Shown here: positions 34,788 to 46,753 of the stretch, in pieces
How positions within the stretch are numbered: position 1 is the stretch's first letter
Layout of the letters: the number at the start of each line of letters is the position of its first letter
Assembly (NCBI RefSeq): GCF_003265705.1
Contig: NW_020313143.1
Location: 62,001-126,000, forward strand
DNA length: 64,000 nucleotides
Direction of reading: 5' to 3'
Source: Callorhinus ursinus
Taxonomy: Eukaryota > Chordata > Mammalia > Carnivora > Otariidae
Position numbers and translations under genes: made by a program
The notes under the pieces: model-generated
The model's input: only the letters and a program-made list of their open reading frames with translations
Told to the model about the DNA's origin: nothing
The model's database searches: none

Positions 34788-35589
34788 AACACTTGCAAAA
34801 TTTCTGGATTTAAAAAATTGATTGTAAAATGGATAAAATGTGGCTGTCATGCTAAAATCTCAAATTGCCAGGGAAGAACTTCTAACCAATTGCATATATC
34901 TACATCCATCTGAGAGAAACATGGGAATCTCTGAATAATATTTATAAAGTGAGAACAATTTAGGTATATTTATTTCAAATGTGTATTGAAGATCAAGTTC
35001 CTTCTTCAAGCAGGACAATTCATTGCTTTCATTGAAAGATGAAAAGATCTAAGATGGGGCTCAAGGGTGACTACACAACCTGTAGCTACTGGTGGAATGA
35101 CATTCCACCTGCTGAACCTCTTCTCCCATGATGAGATCAAAGTAGTTTCTCTACTTTTAGGCTAGTGTGTGAACCTCACAGGAGATAGTCCACAACATGC
35201 TTTTTTCAGAGCTATGAACTCACTTGAGCCAGGTGTCAGATCCCAATAAACATGTGACATGTTGGGGTCTCCTGAGGACTGCTGCCCTTGAATCTGGAGT
35301 AGAAACTTCAGAAGCCATCAGGACACAGAACCTCAGGACCTGCCTCCTCTGGGCTCTTGATAGGAGCTCCTCACCACACAAAGAGCTGCACTGGGAGTGA
35401 CATATCCAGCAATCACCATGCTTTACTGATGTAACTTTGTGCCGGGAGCCATGTGAAGCACTGGGCTAGTGACAATGACACTGGCACAACATGACAGCCA
35501 CGTTATAATGGACTTCTCACAGGGCCTTTTACTTCTCCTTCCCCTTTCTATCTCCTAACGACAAAGGTGAAAAGGAATAAGAAGTGGCC
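34788..35589. other. Anonymous sequence
   Basis: No exon or repeat family recognised with confidence. Confidence 0.45.
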
Positions 35590-35752
35590 TGAATTCATAC
35601 AGGCATTCATAATCCTGCAATAGCCACAGGTCCATGGGCTTGCTCATGTGTATCACTGACTGTTCTCAGCCATCCTGAGGGTGAAGCATTCTCATCCCTG
35701 TTTTGTGGAAGGAGAAGCTGAGGTTCAGAGAGAGATGGTCACCCCTGCCTTT
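35590..35752 (-). mobile_element. MIR SINE fragment
   Basis: Antisense MIR phrases: catcctgagggtgaagcattctc, ccctgttttgtggaagg, gagaagctgaggttcagagag. Confidence 0.6.
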
Positions 35753-36289
35753 TAAAAGAAAGTAGCTCCAGGACACCCCTGGAACAAGACACCACACTCG
35801 CTAGGGCCAGGTGGGACCCCAAAAGCCCATCCATCTCTCCAAGAGACGGCTGGGACATTGAGTCTCAAAGCAGGAAAGAGGTGAATGGACCTGGGATCCC
35901 TTTGTCTCCCCACAGCCCAGGTTGATTCAGCCACCACAGTAAGACACACACTTTCTGATGAAACCCAAATGACTGAAGGCAGGACCTGCTCTTCTCCCCG
36001 GCCATGTCTCTCTGTAAAGTCATGATAAAAAGTCGTCATGTTCAGCATCACATAACATTAGCTTTCTATGGCAACCATAATGCACTGGCTTGTCCTCTGT
36101 ATCAGAACTACCTTGGCATTGCACTAGGTCCCCAACCTTTTGCCAAAAACAACACATCTTGGTTCTTCAGACCACTGACTGAGGAAGCATACTAGAGGCG
36201 CTAGATTTGGACCCAGGCAATTGGCAGAACTCTGTTCAGTGTTTTGAAACAAAACATATCCCCGTTGTCAAGGATTTTGTGTGCTTTAA
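35753..36289. other. Anonymous sequence
   Basis: The 99-residue minus frame at 35752-36051 has no motif that I recognise. Confidence 0.45.
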
Positions 36290-36775
36290 AAAGAGACAGT
36301 ATGATATGCTAAATTAAATAAGTCAAAGACAAATACCATATGATTTTACTTATATGTGGTGTCTAAAAACAAACAAACAAACAAAAACCCCTGAACTTGT
36401 AGATACAAAGAACAGATTAGTGGTTACCAGAAGCGGGGCGGGGGGGGGGGGAGAACGGGCAGAAGGAATTGGATGAAGACGGTCAAAAACTACAAATTTC
36501 CAACTATAAAATAAAGAAATCTTGTGCTGTAATGTATAGCACAGTGACTACAGTTTACAGTGCTGTATGGTATATTTGAAAGTTGCTAAGAGAATAAATC
36601 CTAAAAGTTCTCATCACAAGGAAAAACCTTTTTTTGTAACTATGTGAGTTGATGAATGTTAACTTATCGTGATGATCATTTTGTGGTGTATATGTATGTC
36701 AAGTCACTATGCTGCACGCCTCAAACCTATACAGTGTGGTTTGTCAATCATATCTCAATAAAACTGGGAAGAAAG
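36290..36775 (+). mobile_element. Old L1 3' end (L1MA/B type)
   Basis: Shows the typical order agtcaaagacaaataccatatg, ttagtggttaccagaag, a G-run, gttctcatcacaagg and catatctcaataaaactggg at the 3' end. Confidence 0.82.
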
Positions 36776-37403
36776 AAACACTATGAGAGTATTATCAGTA
36801 CACAGAGACCCAGTGAGGTAATCTATAGTTCTTGCCCTCCCACAGTGAACTTGTACTTCCTAAGGAGTTACACCAGGAGGTTCATTGTGTCTTTTGTCTC
36901 TTCTCTGACGTTAAAGTTGATTGCTGGGTTTGAGTGTTCTCAGCCTGATCCATCCAGTGTAAAATTTCTGTCTGCTGTTCATCTCATGTTTTGTGCATTC
37001 TGAAGATAGTTGCCAGAACCGCATTTCACTGAAGGTTGCAAAAGGGTGCTATTCTAATTTTATAAATATTTCTTCATTTATTAGCTGGAATCCATATATA
37101 CAAGAAACTTCCTTTCATCAGCTATTAGATTACACTGTGTATGGTATGCACAGGAAGCACAGGATGACTGCTTAATTCTCTGGCAACATTTCTACTTTTC
37201 CCAAAATAGTGAGTGGTTTCTCTAGGAGCCTCCAAAGATGAGCAGTGAGCTCATTTTGCTTTGTTATTTTGTTTTGCTTTGCTTTTAGACTGTCATCTGG
37301 AGTTCATAGATATTTGCATGTGTGATGTGTTTTGATCCAATGTAGTCATTATTTTATTTGATAGTCAAATTGTTCTGTCTGGCCAGTGGGAGCCTCTTTA
37401 GGT
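36776..37403. other. Anonymous sequence
   Basis: The 115-residue plus frame at 36656-37003 starts inside the L1 tail, has no domain and is not supported as a gene. Confidence 0.45.
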
Positions 37404-37418
37404 TGGCCTCTGAATGTT

Positions 37419-37450
37419 GTTTTTTTAGAGATTTTATTTATTTATTTATT

Positions 37451-37501
<51 letters not shown>

Positions 37502-37664
37502 AACCAGCAGGGGGAGAAGCAGAGTGAGAAGGAGAGAGAATCTGAAGGAGACGCCATGCTGGGCATGGAGCCTGACGTGGGGCTCCATCTCACGACTGTG
37601 AGATCATGACCTGAGCCAAAACCAAGAGTCAGAAGCTTGACTGACTGAGCCACCCAGGCACCCC
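37419..37664 (-). mobile_element. Can-SINE with expanded GA linker
   Basis: Reverse SINE with a long (GA)n linker (37456-37497) and an older-type body (catgacctgagccaaaacc, gagccacccaggcacccc). Exact 15-bp duplication tggcctctgaatgtt at 37404-37418 and 37665-37679. Confidence 0.96.
37456..37497. repeat. (GA)n microsatellite in SINE
   Basis: About 21 GA units within the SINE linker. Confidence 0.97.
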
Positions 37665-37679
37665 TGGCCTCTGAATGTT

Positions 37680-38039
37680 TTTGACATGCTTTGGGGAATG
37701 ATAGTTTGGTCCTGACTATTTTGTAACAAACTCTACCCCAGACCTGGAACCCACCATTTCTCCAAGGAATGCTGGCTTCCTTTCAGTGGGAAGTCATCTT
37801 AGAGGAATCAATTTGGGTACTAGAATTGCTCAATCCGGTACAACTAGAATTGTACTGGATTGATCACTGTTTCTTGCCTTCTCAGTTCATGGAGCCAGTA
37901 AATATGTATTCTATTTTTCCAAAAATATACATCATCAGCTTCCATCCTTGCTGTTCCTCCAACCCTGGTGTAACTGAATTCTGAATGTGTTTTAAATTTA
38001 ATAAATTTAAATATAAATAGCCATGCATGGCTAGTAGGC
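37680..38039. other. Anonymous sequence
   Basis: Nothing recognised. Confidence 0.45.
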
Positions 38040-38418
38040 ACCTTACTGGAATGCAGCAGCTCTACACACATTTCTGCACCTTTCTCTTTTCACTTAACAA
38101 TAAATCCTAGAGAACACTCCATAGCAGTCAAGAGAGGGAGTCCCTATTTCTTTTATAGTGACATAGTGTTCTCTAGCATGGATGTACATTAGATTATTCG
38201 ACTATCTACCTATTGGTGGGCATTAGTCTTGTTTCTGGTCTTCGGCTGCTAGGAATTGTTCTACGTGGGATGGGCTTATGCTTATGCCTATTTATCATTT
38301 TCCATCGGTTCTTCTGGGTAGATCCTCAGAAGAGAGATTGCCGGTTCCAAGAGGAAATACCTAAGGAATTTTACTAGACAACATCAAATCCCCTGTTCAG
38401 GTGTTGTTCTATCAAACT
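38040..38418 (-). mobile_element. Old L1 3' part (L1M-type)
   Basis: Antisense old L1: ttcacttaacaataaatcc, ctagcatggatgtacattag, tctgggtagatcctcagaag. No frame survives. Confidence 0.65.
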
Positions 38419-38424
38419 AGCCTC

Positions 38425-38842
38425 TGTATGATGGTGTGGATCACAGGGAGACCAGTACATTCCAGGAGCATAGACAGATTGCTGCACTTCATCTGCTGTG
38501 AAGTTAGTTCATTTTTTTTTCAGAAGCAAATGCTGTGTGGAATACCATGATAGTGGATAAGGCATTCTCTATGTCCAGGGATGGTAATTTGGGCCATAGC
38601 TATGTGTGTGGGGAAGTCAAACCCACATCCAGAGTATTCCAGTAAAAACACATTCCTGTGAGAACAAAATGCTGCCCCTTCCATGACGGAAGTGATCCAA
38701 TGTAGTCATCCTGCCATCAGATAACTGGCTGTTCTCCCCGAGCGAATGGTGCCATATCCAGGGACTCACTGTTGGTCTCGGATGCTGGCAGATTGGGCAC
38801 TCAACAGTGGCTGTAGCCAGGTCGGCCTTGGTGAGTGGAAGT
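38425..38842 (-). pseudogene. ERV-L pol (integrase region) remnant, reverse orientation
   Basis: On the minus strand this corresponds to the zinc-binding and first catalytic-core part of an ERV-L integrase. Phrases such as ggaataccatgatagtgg (about 38517) and ccttccatgacggaag are reverse-complement counterparts of text found in sense orientation at 39230-39390. Frames are broken throughout. It overlaps in content with the plus-strand remnant to its right, so it is a second ERV-L piece or an inverted duplicate. Ancient and non-functional. Confidence 0.65.
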
Positions 38843-38849
38843 CATGGGC

Positions 38850-40240
38850 TGCAGGCAGTGGTTTGGTTGGAAGTTCAAGGACGTGCAAGGAACATAATTA
38901 GAAAGTTGGTGGCAAGGGAGTCTGGGGAAGAGATAGGGGGGATAGACCCTAAGTGGGTGAAAAACATGCAGATATTTTTGCTCTATGTGAATGCAAAGGG
39001 TCAGCAAGGGGTGACCTCATCAGAGGAGGAAATTTTACTTAACAAAGGGATAAGATGGCTCTTTATCTGGATATCAGTCATCTTCTTTTCCAGTCCCTGC
39101 TGTCATTGCCTGATGGGCTCGTGAACAACGTGGGTGACAGGGTGGCAGGGAAGGAGGTTATGCTTGGCTCAGGTGAATGGAGGAGGTCAAACAGCCAGCT
39201 AACTGGGGGCAGGTTGATTACAGTGGGTCACTTCCATCATGGAAAGGGCAGTATTATGCTCTTACTGGAGTATGTTGTTACTAAAATCCTCTGGCTATGG
39301 ATTTCCCTTCCCTGCATGCAATGCTTCTGCCAAAACTACCATCCTTGGACTTGCAGAATACCTTATCCACCTGCCATGGTATTCCACATAGCATTGTTTC
39401 TGACCAAGGAATTCACCTCACAGCACATGAAGTGGGGCAATGGGCCTGTGTTCGTGAAATTCACTGGTCTTACCATGTTCCCCACCATCATGCAGTAGCT
39501 GGTTTGATAGAATGGTGGAAAGGATTTTTGACGACTCAGTTACAGTGCCAGCTAGGTGACAATACATTGCAGGCACGAGGCCAGGTGCTTTGGGAATCTG
39601 TTTGTGTTCTACATCAGCATCCCATATACATCCTCCCATGACTAGGATTCATGCGTCTAGGGATCATGGGTTGGAAATGGGTGTGACATCACTCACTATT
39701 ACCTCTAGCAATCCACCAGCAAAATTTTTGCTTTCTGTTCCTGCCACCTTATGCTCTGCTGGTCTAGAGGTCTTCGTTCCAAAGGGAGGCGTGCTTCCAC
39801 CAAGAGGCACACAATGATTCCACTGAACTGAAAGTTAAGACTGCCACCCAGTCCCTATGGGCTCCTCGTGTCTCTTAATCACCAGGCAAAGAAGGGATTT
39901 AGCATACAGGATAGGGTGATTGATTCCAATTAAAAGGGGGGAATTTTACACCTTTTAATTTTACCACCTCCACAATGGTGGTAAAGAAGGGGGTGTTTGG
40001 AATACAGGAGCTCCCTTAAGGTGTCTCTCAGTACTACCATGCCCTGTTGATTCAAGTCAATGGAAAACAAAAACAACCCAATTCAGGAATGACTACTAAT
40101 GGCTCTGATCCTTCAGGAGGGAAGGATTGGGTACCCCCCTACCCGGTAAAGAACCAGGAGAGTTGAAGGCAAAGAGAATACAAAATGGTTAGTGGAAGAT
40201 TGTACTTAAAAATACTAGCTACAACCACATGACCAGCTAC
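38850..40240 (+). pseudogene. ERV-L pol remnant (integrase and downstream)
   Basis: Sense-oriented endogenous retrovirus-L polymerase remnant. The integrase core lies in the frame at 39297-39641. An Asp in SDQG and a Glu in GLIE are separated by exactly 35 residues, the D-x35-E spacing of retroviral integrases. Later pieces (39590-39817, to about 40.2 kb) match the integrase tail and the region downstream of it, which in the ERV-L group includes a dUTPase; here that part is full of stops. The remnant is split over at least three frames, with an internal deletion near 39180. An MLT2-like LTR follows in the same orientation. No function remains. Confidence 0.78.
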
Positions 40241-40650
40241 AACTATAATTGTTGTGAAGATTTCTTCCTAATTTTGTTGAATGTGTGTGTAAATGTATGT
40301 TTATTTTATATGATAATATATGCATCATATTTGTTTTCTTTCCTCTCTTAACCTCTTATCATGTAACAGTAGATGTATTAGCTTTGCCTCATAGTATTTA
40401 AGTATTAAGTTTACCTGACAGTTACATAATAACAAGTTACTTAAGTTACAGGATGACAAGGAGAAGAGTAAATACCACCCAAGGGCTTTGCATCAACTTC
40501 AGGGGAATGGGTCAGTGCGTTTTCACTTGTATACAGAACAGCTGTATATATTAGCCAGAAATATGACCTTGTTATTCTGTTTTATTGGGAACTAAGTATG
40601 GTTTAAGGAGGTGTGTATGGGTACCAAGTTAACAAGGGGGAGGTGTCCTA
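40241..40650 (+). mobile_element. ERV-L internal 3' non-coding part
   Basis: AT-rich sequence between pol remnant and LTR, ending in a purine-rich aacaagggggaggtg directly before the LTR. That is the position and character of a polypurine tract (about 40631-40644), consistent with one provirus. Confidence 0.55.
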
Positions 40651-41200
40651 TGACAGTTAATTTTATGTGTCAACTTGGCTAAGATTTGGTACCCAGTTGT
40701 TTTGGTCGAATATTAGTCTAGAGAGGCTGCTGTGAAGCTATTTTAAAGATATGATTAATATTTAAACCAGTAGACTTTGAGTACAGTAGATTACCCCCAT
40801 GATGTGGCTGGGCCTCATTGAATAAGTTGAGGGCCTTAAGAGGAAAGACTGAAGTACCCTGAGGAGGAAAGAGTTCTGCCTCCAGACTGCCTTTGAACTC
40901 GAGATGGCAACATAAACACCCACTAGAATTTCCTGCCCACTGGCTTGCCCTGCGCTTTCCGACTTGCCAGTACCTAAAATCCCATAATCATGTGGACCAA
41001 TTCCATCATATATGTGTGTGTGTATATCTATATCTATCTATATCTGTATCTATATCATCTCTATCTATATGTGTACATATACATATAAATGTGTATTACA
41101 CACACATATGTGTATATAAGTGTATATATATTTAATATAAATATGTATATATGTGTATTCATACATGCTATTGGTTCTGTTTCTCTGGAGAACCCTGACA
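40651..41200 (+). mobile_element. MLT2-like LTR (ERV-L 3' LTR)
   Basis: Starts tgacagttaattttatgtgt and ends ctctggagaaccctgaca, the hallmark ends of MLT2-class ERV-L LTRs. It contains an expanded TATC/TATA tract (about 41013-41160). Located directly after ERV-L pol and its purine tract, so I read it as the 3' LTR. Confidence 0.88.
41013..41160. repeat. (TATC)/(TATGTG) AT-rich repeat in LTR
   Basis: Imperfect tctatc, tgtatata and atatgtgt units. Confidence 0.85.
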
Positions 41201-41848
41201 AATGGATTCACCTTCACTGTCTGCATTTGTTGACCAGACAACCCTTTATGGTTGGGCAACTCTGTGTTGGTGTAGACACATGGGCTTGGCATACTTCATT
41301 TAAATTTAAATTTTACTATCATCCACACTATCTGACTTATTCTACTGTGTTCTTTATATTTTCTGTGCAGAGCATGATTCCCAGGCTGCTTTGCATCTTC
41401 TGATTTGAAGCAGAGGCATTTAATACCCAGAGAGTGGATCCAATAAAGTGTAATTGGAGGTGTTAGGGCAGAGTGAAGCATATAGAAAGCATTATATCAC
41501 AATAGAGATATTTTGTAAGGGAAGAGGGGAGAGCATTGAGACTAGAGCAACCGAGCTTCCAAGAGGGTGATTTCTGATCTTGTGTATTCATAAAATAGGG
41601 AAAGTGTGTGTGTGTTCTTACTCCAGGATATCCACCATTCATTCATTGATTCATATATGCATGGTAATGACCCTAAACAGTGGTGAGGGCCTGCATGCCC
41701 AACTCCTTCTTCCATTGACATGGTCAATAAACTCCCTTTACTATCCACCACTTATACTAGAATGGTCTTCAACGTTTCTTCTACATACACTGAGAAACGT
41801 ATCAGATAGTGTTATACTTTCTGCTTCAACCATCAAGAAGCATTTAGA
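41201..41848. other. Anonymous sequence
   Basis: No repeat or exon recognised; frames here are unsupported. Confidence 0.45.
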
Positions 41849-41861
41849 AGTTTCAAGAGGA

Positions 41862-42050
41862 TGGGTGCCTGGGTGGCTCTGTCAGTTAAGTGTCTGCTCA
41901 GGTCATGATCCCAGGGTCCTGGGATCGAGTCCCACATCGGGCTCCCTGCTCAGCAGGGAGTCGGCTCTCCCTCTGACCCTCCCCCCCCGTGCTCTCTCTC
42001 TCTCTTTCACTCTCTCTCTCTGAAATAAACAAATAAAATCTTAAAAAAAA
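41862..42050 (+). mobile_element. Can-SINE
   Basis: Head tgggtgcctgggtggctctg, C-run in the linker (about 41981-41988), A-tail. Exact 13-bp duplication agtttcaagagga at 41849-41861 and 42051-42063. Confidence 0.97.
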
Positions 42051-42842
42051 AGTTTCAAGAGGAGAAGGAAAATCTACTCTATTTAATCATGTTAGGGTTC
42101 TTTCTGTTGTTCTTTCTTACTTCCAGATATTCCCAGATTCCTTCTTTTACCAATACCCATGTGTTTTTAGAAATTCCTTTAGCCATTCCTTTAGGGTACA
42201 TCTATTGGCGAAAAAGTCTTATCATTTTCCCTCACCTTAAAATGTCTTTATATCCCTGTTAATTCCCAAAGGATAATCTATCTGCATATAGAATTTAGAT
42301 GGACAGTTCTTTTCTTTTAGCACTTGAACGGCGTGCCACTTCCTTCTGGTCGACGTGGCTTCTGATGAGAAATTTGCTATTTTTGTATAGTGTTTCTCCT
42401 ATAGATAATGCATTTTTTTTCTCTTCTTGCTTTGAAGAGCTCTTTCTTTGTCTTTAGATTTCTGAAGTTTGAAGATGTGTCCTTTCATGGGTTTCTTTGG
42501 ACTTACCCTCTTTGGGATTTGCTTAGCCTCTGTAAGTCTTTGGCCAGATTTGAAGGCTGTTAGCCATTATGTGTTCCAATATTTTTTCTCCCATGCACTC
42601 TTTCTCCTCTCCATTCAGGACAACAATGACACGAATATTAGATATTTTGTTAGAGTCCCACAGGTCCTTGAGGCTTCGTTTTATTTACTTATTTGTTTGT
42701 TTAGTTTAGTTTATTTCCTGTTGTCTCAGGTTGGGTAATTGCTATTATTCTATCAACAGGCTCACTGAATCATTTCTCTTTCTTCTCCATTCTTCTGTTG
42801 AGTTTATCCATTCCGTTTTTATTTCAGTTATTGTAAGATTTG

Positions 42843-43221
42843 TGTGATGAGTAATTTTATGGGTCAACTTGTCTGGGCCTTACTACCCAGATATTGGTCA
42901 GAAATTACTCTAGATGTTTCAGTGAAGTTGTTTGTTTTTTTGGGGGTGGTGGTGAAATTATCATTTAAATTAGTGGACTTTGAGTAAAACAGATTATCTT
43001 GCATAATGTGAGTAAGCATCATCTAATCAGCTGAAGGCCTTTATAGAACAAAGACTGACCTCTGCTGAGCAAGAAGGAATTCTGCCAGCCAACTGTTTTT
43101 GGGCTTGAACTGCAACTCTTCCCCGGGTCCCAAGCCTGGCAGCCCATTGTAGATTTTGGACTTAAAATTATCACTTGAGCAATTCCTTAAAGAGAATCTC
43201 TTTCTCTCTCCCTTCGTGTGT

Positions 43222-43257
<36 letters not shown>

Positions 43258-43282
43258 CCTTCCCCCCAAGAGCCCTAGCACA
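42843..43282 (+). mobile_element. MLT2-like LTR inserted in the old L1
   Basis: Begins tgtgatgagtaattttatggg and ends agagccctagcaca, with the block order of the LTR at 40651-41200 (cagattatcttgcataatg, tcagctgaaggccttta, agaaggaattctgcc). Diverged from it, so a separate, solo insertion. Confidence 0.78.
43217..43256. repeat. (TG)n microsatellite in LTR
   Basis: TG run near the LTR polyadenylation region. Confidence 0.95.
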
Positions 43283-43334
43283 CTTGGTTCTAAAATTTAT
43301 ATTTGTTTATTCATCTTTCTATTTTCTATATTTC

Positions 43335-46300
43335 TTTTTTTTAATTTTATTATGTTATGTTAGTCACCATACAATACATCATTAGTTTTTGATGTGGTGA
43401 TCCACGATCCATTGTTTTCGTATAACACCCAGTGCTCCATGCAGTACGTGTCCCCCTTAATACCCATCACCGGCCTAAACAATCGCCCTTCCCCCTCCCC
43501 TCTAAAACCCTGTTTGTTTCTCAGAGTCCATAGTCTCTCATGGTTCATCTCTCCCTCCGATTCCCCACCCCTTTATTTTTCCCTTCCTTCTCCTAATGTC
43601 CTCCATGCTATTCCTTTTGTTCCACAAAGAAGTGAAACCGTATGATAATTGACTTTCTCTGCTTGACTTACTTCACTTAGCATAATCTCCTCCAGTCCCA
43701 CCCACGTTGATGTAAAAGTTGGGTATTCATCCTTTCTGATGGCTGAGTCATATTCCATTGTATATATGGACCACATCTTCTTTATCCATTCGTCTGTGGA
43801 AGGGCATCTCGGCACTTCCCACAGTTTGGCTGTTGCGGACATTGCTGCTGTGAACATTGGGGTGCATATGGCCCTTCTTTTCACTACATCTGTGTCTTTG
43901 GGGTAAATACTCTGCAGTGAAATTGCTGGGTCATAGGGTAGCTCTATTTTTAAATTTTTGAGGAACCTCCACACTGTTTTCCAAAGTGGCTGTACCAACT
44001 TGCATTCTCACCAACAGTGTAAGAGGGTTCCCCCTTCTCCACAACCTCTCCAACATTTGTTGTTTCTTTCCCTATTTTTGCCATTCTAACTGGTGTAAGG
44101 TGGTATCTCAATGTGGTTTTGATTTGAATTTCCCTGATGGCTAATGATGATGAACATTTTTTCATGTGTCTGTTAGCTATTTGTATGTCTTCCTCAGAGA
44201 AGTGTCTTTTCATATCTTCTGCCCATGTCTTGACTTGATTATTTGTTTTTTGGGTGTTGAGTTTCAGAAGTTCTTTATAGATCTTGGATGACAGCCCTTC
44301 ATCTCTAGTGTCATTTGCAAATATCTTCTCCCATTCTGTGGGTTGCCTCTTTGTTTTGTTGACTGTTTCCTTTGCTGTGCAGAAGCTTTTTAGCTTGATG
44401 AAGTCCCAAAAGTTCATTTTTGCTTTTGTTTCACTAGCTTTTGGAGATGTATCTTGAAAGAAGTTGCTGTGGCCGATGTCAAAGAGGTTACTGCCTATGT
44501 TCTCCTCTAGGATTTTGATGGCCTCCTGTCTCACATTGAAGTCTTTCATCCGTTTTGAGTTTATCTTTGTGTATGGTGTTAGAGAATGGTCGAGTTTCAT
44601 TCTTCTGCGTGTGGCTGTCCAATTTTCCGAGCACCCTTTATTGAAGAGACTGTCTTTTTCCATTGCATGTTTTCTCCTGCTTTGTCGAAGATTACTTGAC
44701 CATAGAGTGGAGGGTCCATATCTGGGTTCTCTATTCTGTTCCCTTGGTCTCTACGTCTGTTTTTGTGCCAGTACCATGCTGTCTTGGTGATCAGTGCTTT
44801 GTAATCTAGCTTGAAGTCGGGCAACGTGATGCCCTCAGCTTTGCTTTTCTTTTTCAACATTTCCTTGGTGATTCGGGGTCTTTTCTGATTCCATACAAAT
44901 TTTAGGATTATTTGTTCTAGCACTTTGAAAAATGTCATTGGAATTTCGGTTGGGATGGCATTGAAGGTATAGATTGCTCTGGGTAGCATAGACATTTTAA
45001 CAATGTTTGTTCTTCTGATCAATGAGCATGGACTGTTTTTCCATCTTTTTGTGTCTTCTTCAATTTCTTTCATGAATGTTCCGTAGTTCCTAGAGTATAG
45101 ATCATTTACCTCTTTGGTTAGGTTTATTCCGAGGTATCTTATGGTTTTTGGTGCTATTGTAAATGGAATCGTTTCTCTAATTTCTCTTTTTACAGTTGCA
45201 TTTTTAGTGTATAGGAAAGCAACTGATTTCTGTGCATTGATTTTGTACCCTGCCACATTACTGAATTGCTGTATGAGTTCTAGTAATTTGGGGGTGGAGT
45301 CTTTTGGATTTTCCACATAAAGTATCATGTCATCTGTGAAGAGAGAGAGTTTGACTTCTTCTTTGCCAATTTGAATACCTTTTATTTCTTTTTGTTGTCT
45401 GATTGCTGTTGCCAGGACTTCTAGTACTATGTTGAACATTAGTGGCGAGAGTGGGCATCCTTGACGTGTTCCTTATCTTAAGGGAAAGGCTCTCAGCTTT
45501 TCCTCATTGAGGACGATAGTCGCTGTGGGTTTTTCATAGATGGATTTTATGAACTCGAGGAATGTTCCCTCTATCCCTATACTCTGAAGAGTTTTAATCA
45601 GGAAAGGATGTTGTATTTTGTCAAATGCTTTTTCTGCGTCAATCGAGAGGACCATATGGTTCTTCTCCCTCCTATTAATGTGATCTATCACATTGATTGA
45701 TTTTCGAATGTTGAACCACCCTTGCATCCCGGGGATAAATCCCACTTGGTCGTGGTGGATGATTCTTTTAATGTATTGTTGGATCCTATTAGCTAGGATT
45801 TTGTTGAGGGTTTTGGAATCCATATTCATCTCGGATATCAGTCTGAAATTCTCCTTTTGGATGAGGTCTTTGCCTGGTTTGGGGATCAAGGTAATGCTGG
45901 CCTCATAGAACGAGTTTGGAAGTTTTCCTTCTGTTTCTATTTTTTTTTTTTTTTTTTGGAACAGCTTCAGCAGGATAGGCATTATTTCTTCTTTGAATGT
46001 TCGGTAGAATTCCCCAGCAAATCCGTCAGGCCCTGGACTCTTGTTTTTTGGCAGGTTTTTGATCACTGCTTCAATTTCGTTACTGGTTATTGGCCTATTC
46101 CGGTTGTCAATTTCTTCCTGTTTCAGTCTTGGCAGCTTATAGGTTTCCAGGAAGGCATCCATTTCATCCAGATTGCTCCGTTTATTGGCATATGGTTGTT
46201 GATAATAATTGTTTCTATTTCCTTGGTGTTAGTCGTGATCTCTCCCCTTTCATTCATAATTTTATTAATTTGGGTCCTTTCTCTTTTCTTTTGGATAAGT

Positions 46301-46753
46301 CTGACCAGTGGTTTATCGATCTTATTAATTCTTTCAGAGAACCAACTTCTAGTTTCGTTGATCTGATCTACTGTGTTTCTGGTTTCTAATTCATTGACCT
46401 CTGCTCTAATCTTAATTATTTCTCCTCTAATGCGTGGCTTAGGCATCGTTCGTTGCTTTTTCTCTAGTTCTTTAAGGTGTAGAGTTAGTTGGTGAATTCG
46501 GGATTTTTCTATTTTTTTGAGTGAGGCATGGATGGCTATGTATTTCCCCCTTAGGATCGCCTTTGCTGTATCCCATAGGTTTTGGACCTGTGTTTTCATT
46601 CTCATTGATTTCCATGAATTGTTTAGGTTTTTCTTTGATTTCCTGGTTGACCCAAACATTCTTGAGCTGAGTGGTCTTCAGCTGCCAATTTTTTTCTTGT
46701 GATTGAGTTCCAGTTTTAAAGCATTGTGGTCTGAGAATATGCAGGGAATAATC
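43335..46753 (-). mobile_element. 5'-truncated L1, among the least decayed here
   Basis: Minus-strand L1 with poly(T), one-block 3'UTR (to about 43620) and most of ORF2. It is truncated in the endonuclease/RT linker region at about 46753. Long open stretches remain (237, 280, 229 and 178 residues), so it is younger than its neighbours. It landed inside an old L1 ORF1, whose text continues on both sides. Confidence 0.93.
43620..46753 (-). pseudogene. L1 ORF2 remnant with intact FTDD active site
   Basis: Reading from the right: end of the endonuclease-RT linker ([16 protein letters not shown], about 46600-46680), RT fingers and palm ([30 protein letters not shown]), the active site [11 protein letters not shown] (about 45310-45345), thumb ([22 protein letters not shown]) and carboxy-terminal part (YHTVSLLCG near 43640). 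The endonuclease is missing by 5' truncation. Frame changes occur near 45.46, 44.63 and 43.97 kb. The catalytic Asp pair of RT is still encoded, but no full protein can be made. Confidence 0.92.

Noticed and set aside
44464..44790. Plus-strand frames (44464-44790, 45857-46366, 50139-50492)
   Set aside because: They are antisense shadows of L1 ORF2 on the minus strand.
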